NCBI GenBank assembly: GCA_036567945.1
Contig: DATCTM010000048.1
Location: 13,594-77,593, forward strand
DNA from: BRH-c54 sp036567945
Lineage (GTDB): Bacteria > Bacteroidota > Bacteroidia > Flavobacteriales_E > Vicingaceae
Length of the DNA stretch: 64,000 nt
Direction: 5' to 3'
Shown here: positions 61,341 through 64,000 of the stretch, piece after piece
Layout: the number at the start of each line of letters is the position of its first letter
Position numbering within the stretch: the stretch's first letter is position 1
Made by a program: the position numbers and the translations under genes
The notes under the pieces: generated by a model
Database searches by the model: none
What the model was told of the DNA's origin: nothing
The model's input: only the letters and a program-made list of their open reading frames with translations

Positions 61341-62660
61341 ATGGGAATATCAAGTATCATTTTTATAGTATTATTAATTGTTGCAGGTGGTTTATTTGCG
61401 AAAAACCTTAAAACAATTATAAGAAACATTAAGTTAGGTAAAGATACCGATAGAAACGATAGAAAAAACGAACGTTTCAGCTTAATGGCTCGTGTAGCAT
61501 TGGGACAATCTAAAATGGTAGTTCGTCCGTTTGCAGGATTTCTACATATTATTGTTTATGTTGGTTTTATTATCATTAATATAGAAGTGTTAGAAATTGT
61601 TCTTGATGGAATGTTGGGAACACACCGTCTGTTTGCATTTATGGGAGGTTTTTACCATTTCCTTATCGCTGCTTTTGAAGGTTTAGCTTTGTTGGTGTTA
61701 GTGGCTTGTGTTATCTTTTTAGTTAGAAGAAATGTATTGAGAATTAAACGTTTTTTCGGAAAAGAAATGACCACTTGGCCAAAAACGGATGCTAACCTAA
61801 TTTTGATTACCGAAATATTGTTGATGAGTGCTTTCTTAATAATGAATGCAGCTGATGCTCAACTTCAAGTGTTGGGTAGCGAACATTACACTAACGTGGG
61901 CTCATTTCCAATAAGTAGACAACTTATGGGTGCTTTTGCTGGGATGAGTGAGTCTTCATTAATTATGTTAGAAAGAGGAGCTTGGTGGTTTCATATTATC
62001 GGAATTTTTGCTTTCTTAAATTACTTGCCTTACTCTAAGCACTTCCATATTTTATTGGCTTTCCCAAATGTGTTTTACGCTAAATTAACTCCAAAAGGTC
62101 AGTTAGATAATTTAGCTTCAGTTAAAAAAGAAGTAGAAATGATGTTCGACCCAAGTTCCGACCCTTATGCTGCTCCTGCTGAGCCAGAAGGAGAGCCACA
62201 ACGTTTTGGAGCTAAAGATGTAACCGATTTAACGTGGAAACAATTGATGGATGCTTACACTTGTACGGAATGTGGACGTTGCACAGATGTTTGTCCGGCC
62301 AATATTACAGGAAAAGTACTTTCTCCACGAAAAATAATGATGGATACCAGAGATAGATTAGAGGAAGTAGGCAAAGGAATTGATAAAAACGGTAAAGATT
62401 TTAATGATAATAAATCCTTGTTAAGAGATTATATTTCAGAGGAAGAATTATTGGCTTGTACAAGTTGTAATGCTTGTGTACAAGCTTGTCCGGTAAATAT
62501 CGATCAACTTTCTATTATTGTAGATTTAAGAAGATTTTTAATTATGGAAGAATCGAAAGCACCTGCAGAATGGACAGGTATCTTTACCAATATAGAAAAT
62601 AACGGAGCTCCATGGCAATTTGCCCAAGCTGACCGTTTAAATTGGAAAAACGAAAATTAA
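61341..62660 (+). CDS. Membrane cytochrome b-like / ferredoxin-domain Fe-S protein (HdrE-EMO-like)
   Basis: A 439-residue protein. The N-terminal 240 residues hold about five transmembrane segments like a NarI/cytochrome b subunit (candidate heme His in FLHIIVYVGF, FYHFLIAAFEG, WWFHIIG). The C-terminal part has two [4Fe-4S] motifs, CTECGRCTDVCP and CTSCNACVQACP. The next gene encodes two CCG-type half-domains; together they make up the domain set of EMO/DUF224 proteins that move electrons from ETF to menaquinone. That function is inferred from architecture. Confidence 0.85.
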   Translation: MGISSIIFIVLLIVAGGLFAKNLKTIIRNIKLGKDTDRNDRKNERFSLMARVALGQSKMVVRPFAGFLHIIVYVGFIIINIEVLEIVLDGMLGTHRLFAFMGGFYHFLIAAFEGLALLVLVACVIFLVRRNVLRIKRFFGKEMTTWPKTDANLILITEILLMSAFLIMNAADAQLQVLGSEHYTNVGSFPISRQLMGAFAGMSESSLIMLERGAWWFHIIGIFAFLNYLPYSKHFHILLAFPNVFYAKLTPKGQLDNLASVKKEVEMMFDPSSDPYAAPAEPEGEPQRFGAKDVTDLTWKQLMDAYTCTECGRCTDVCPANITGKVLSPRKIMMDTRDRLEEVGKGIDKNGKDFNDNKSLLRDYISEEELLACTSCNACVQACPVNIDQLSIIVDLRRFLIMEESKAPAEWTGIFTNIENNGAPWQFAQADRLNWKNEN

Positions 62661-62708
62661 AAATAGGTTGAATGTTTCAAGTTCGATGTTGGAAGTTACT
62701 AAACATTG

Positions 62709-62729
62709 AACCTCAAACCTCAAACCTCA
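62709..62729 (+). repeat. Three tandem AACCTCA units in the Fe-S gene pair gap
   Basis: AACCTCA is present three times in a row, preceded by AAACATTGAAC (62701-62711), an 11-mer also present at 20917-20927 in another gap. It is one of several low-complexity intergenic patches of the same style. Confidence 0.7.
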
Positions 62730-62741
62730 AACTTATAGTTT

Positions 62742-63530
62742 ATGAGCGAATTAAAAGTACCAACAATGGCAGAAATGATGGCTTCTGGTCAGCAACCAGA
62801 TGTGTTGTTTTGGGTAGGATGTGCCGGAAGTTTTGATGATAGAGCTAAAAAAATAACACGTGCCTTTGTGAAAATATTAAACAATGTTGGGGTGAATTTT
62901 GCTGTGTTGGGAACAGAAGAAAGTTGTACAGGAGACCCTGCTAAGCGTGCCGGAAATGAATTTTTGTTCCAAATGCAAGCCATGGGAAATATTCAGGTGT
63001 TAAATGCATATGAAGTTAAAAGTATTGTTACTACCTGTCCGCATTGTTTCAATACCTTAAAAAATGAATATCCTGAATTAGGTGGAAATTATGAAGTGAA
63101 ACATCATTCACAGTTTTTGCAAGAATTAATAAATGAAGGAAAATTAACCGTTGAGGGAGGCGTTTTTAAAGGTAAAAAAATTACTTTCCACGACCCATGT
63201 TATTTGGGTAGAGCCAATGATGTTTATGAAGCACCACGAAATTTAATTGAGAAATTAGATGCTGAGTTGGTGGAAATGAAAAGATGTAAGTCTAACGGCT
63301 TATGTTGTGGAGCAGGAGGTGCTCAAATGTTTAAAGAAGCTGAAAAAGGAAACAAGGAAGTTAACATTGAACGTACTGAAGAAGCATTAGAAATACAACC
63401 CAACATTATTGCCACAGGCTGTCCGTTTTGCATGACTATGATGACAGATGGTGTAAAACTCAAAGAAAAAAGTACCGAAGTACAAGTTTTCGATTTAGCA
63501 GAGTTAATCGCTCAAGCTAAAGATTTATAA
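62742..63530 (+). CDS. CCG-domain Fe-S protein (HdrB/GlpC-like)
   Basis: A 262-residue protein with two cysteine-rich CCG domains: GCAGSFDDR, CTGDPAKR and CPHCFNTL in the first, DPCYLGR, CCGAGGAQMF and CPFCMTMM in the second. Such domains bind [4Fe-4S] or noncubane clusters in HdrB, GlpC and DUF224 proteins. It lies 81 bp behind the membrane Fe-S gene and is probably its soluble partner. Confidence 0.88.
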   Translation: MSELKVPTMAEMMASGQQPDVLFWVGCAGSFDDRAKKITRAFVKILNNVGVNFAVLGTEESCTGDPAKRAGNEFLFQMQAMGNIQVLNAYEVKSIVTTCPHCFNTLKNEYPELGGNYEVKHHSQFLQELINEGKLTVEGGVFKGKKITFHDPCYLGRANDVYEAPRNLIEKLDAELVEMKRCKSNGLCCGAGGAQMFKEAEKGNKEVNIERTEEALEIQPNIIATGCPFCMTMMTDGVKLKEKSTEVQVFDLAELIAQAKDL

Positions 63531-63608
63531 GTTTACGTTCACAAATGTTTTTACTCAGTCTATAATGCTTTTATTCGTGTATTAGTGGCTATATACTAAG
63601 AATTAGCT

Positions 63609-63616
63609 TAATTTTG
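63609..63616 (+). promoter_or_regulatory. Promoter -7 element (TAATTTTG)
   Basis: TAATTTTG matches TAnnTTTG. The predicted start is near 63623, about 14 bp before the ATG of the last gene. Confidence 0.45.
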
Positions 63617-63636
63617 TAGTTCTAAACCTTAAGAAA

Positions 63637-64000
63637 ATGAACAACGACTATATTCAATATCCCGATAATGCTAAAGTATGGATTTACCAAAGCGACCGTC
63701 ACTTTAATGAAGACGAAAAAAAACACATTCAAATTCGTATAGATGATTTTATTGATACTTGGGAATCGCATGGAAACATGGTAAAAGGGACGTTTACTAT
63801 TTTATATGATGCTTTTGTTGTGTTGTTTGTAGATGAACAAGGTGATACCATGTGCGGTAGAGCTCAAGATGCTTCTGTAAAACTAATGAAAGAATTAGAG
63901 CAAGAGTTAGAATTGAGTTTGTTAGACAGAATGAATCAGTCTTATAAAGAAGGTGAGAAAGCTGTTTTAGTAAAGTTAAACGACTTTGAAACACTTTATA
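63637..64000 (+). CDS. Conserved Bacteroidota hypothetical protein (truncated by window edge)
   Basis: 121 residues are visible, starting MNNDYIQYPDNAKVWIYQSD; the 3' end is outside. It resembles the short (about 160 residues) Bacteroidota family often labelled 'ABC transporter ATPase' without Walker motifs; none are visible here. Recognisable pieces are KVWIYQSDR, ESHGNMVKGTFTI and ELSLLDRMN. No function can be assigned. Confidence 0.75.
   Translation, partial: MNNDYIQYPDNAKVWIYQSDRHFNEDEKKHIQIRIDDFIDTWESHGNMVKGTFTILYDAFVVLFVDEQGDTMCGRAQDASVKLMKELEQELELSLLDRMNQSYKEGEKAVLVKLNDFETLY

Noticed and set aside
1..64000. CRISPR arrays, rRNA, tRNA and prophage genes
   Set aside because: No regularly spaced direct repeats, cloverleaf-like stretches or phage-type proteins were seen; all gaps are under about 275 bp.

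Overview
The window reads as an AT-rich Bacteroidota chromosome, probably Flavobacteriales-like. The support is a giant SprB-repeat protein with a type B type IX secretion C-terminal domain, a PorP/SprF-type outer-membrane protein and a PorE-type TPR/PD40/OmpA lipoprotein in a row. The TAnnTTTG promoter elements ahead of several genes and the absence of strong Shine-Dalgarno sites also fit. No tRNA, rRNA, CRISPR array, insertion sequence or integrase was found. No gap between genes exceeds about 275 bp.

Layout. Positions 1-6540 (all minus strand) hold a nitric-oxide module: ric, an Rrf2 regulator, a cytochrome c lipoprotein, a Crp/Fnr regulator, then norC, norB, norQ and the start of a SulP transporter. 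Positions 6814-25858 (all minus) form one compact run of 14 genes read from bcrC to korB. It holds an ATP-dependent class I benzoyl-CoA reductase (bcrCBAD) and the three next pathway enzymes (dch, had, oah). It also holds a thiolase, a dehydrogenase/hydratase fusion for beta-oxidation, a 2-oxoacid:ferredoxin oxidoreductase (korAB), an AMP-forming acyl-CoA ligase, and a second 'archerase' pair. In that pair an HgdB-like protein is followed by a ketopantoate-reductase::BadF-ATPase fusion. Positions 26132-31982 (plus, divergent) encode a 4-hydroxybenzoyl-CoA reductase (fused gamma-alpha subunit plus beta subunit) with MocA- and XdhC-type cofactor factors and an SDR dehydrogenase.

Positions 32096-34587 hold two hemerythrin-type proteins and a radical SAM protein. 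Positions 34625-41211 hold a DPP IV peptidase with a POT transporter, a thioredoxin, and superoxide dismutase, peroxiredoxin and PerR. Positions 41464-51071 are the T9SS adhesin cluster. Positions 51338-64000 are mostly housekeeping and envelope genes (ABC exporter, TruA, prolyl oligopeptidase, LptD, amidase, MCE protein) plus a split EMO/DUF224-like electron-transfer pair and a truncated conserved hypothetical.

How it fits together. The central block looks like a full anaerobic route for aromatic acyl-CoA. 4-Hydroxybenzoyl-CoA would be dehydroxylated to benzoyl-CoA, the ring reduced with ATP and ferredoxin from KorAB, then hydrated, oxidised, hydrolysed and beta-oxidised. Class I benzoyl-CoA reductases are typical of facultative anaerobes, which agrees with the NO reductase and oxygen-defence genes alongside. 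A benzoyl-CoA pathway in a Bacteroidota background, and especially the unexplained ligase/HgdB/PanE-BadF module inside it, are the most notable things here.
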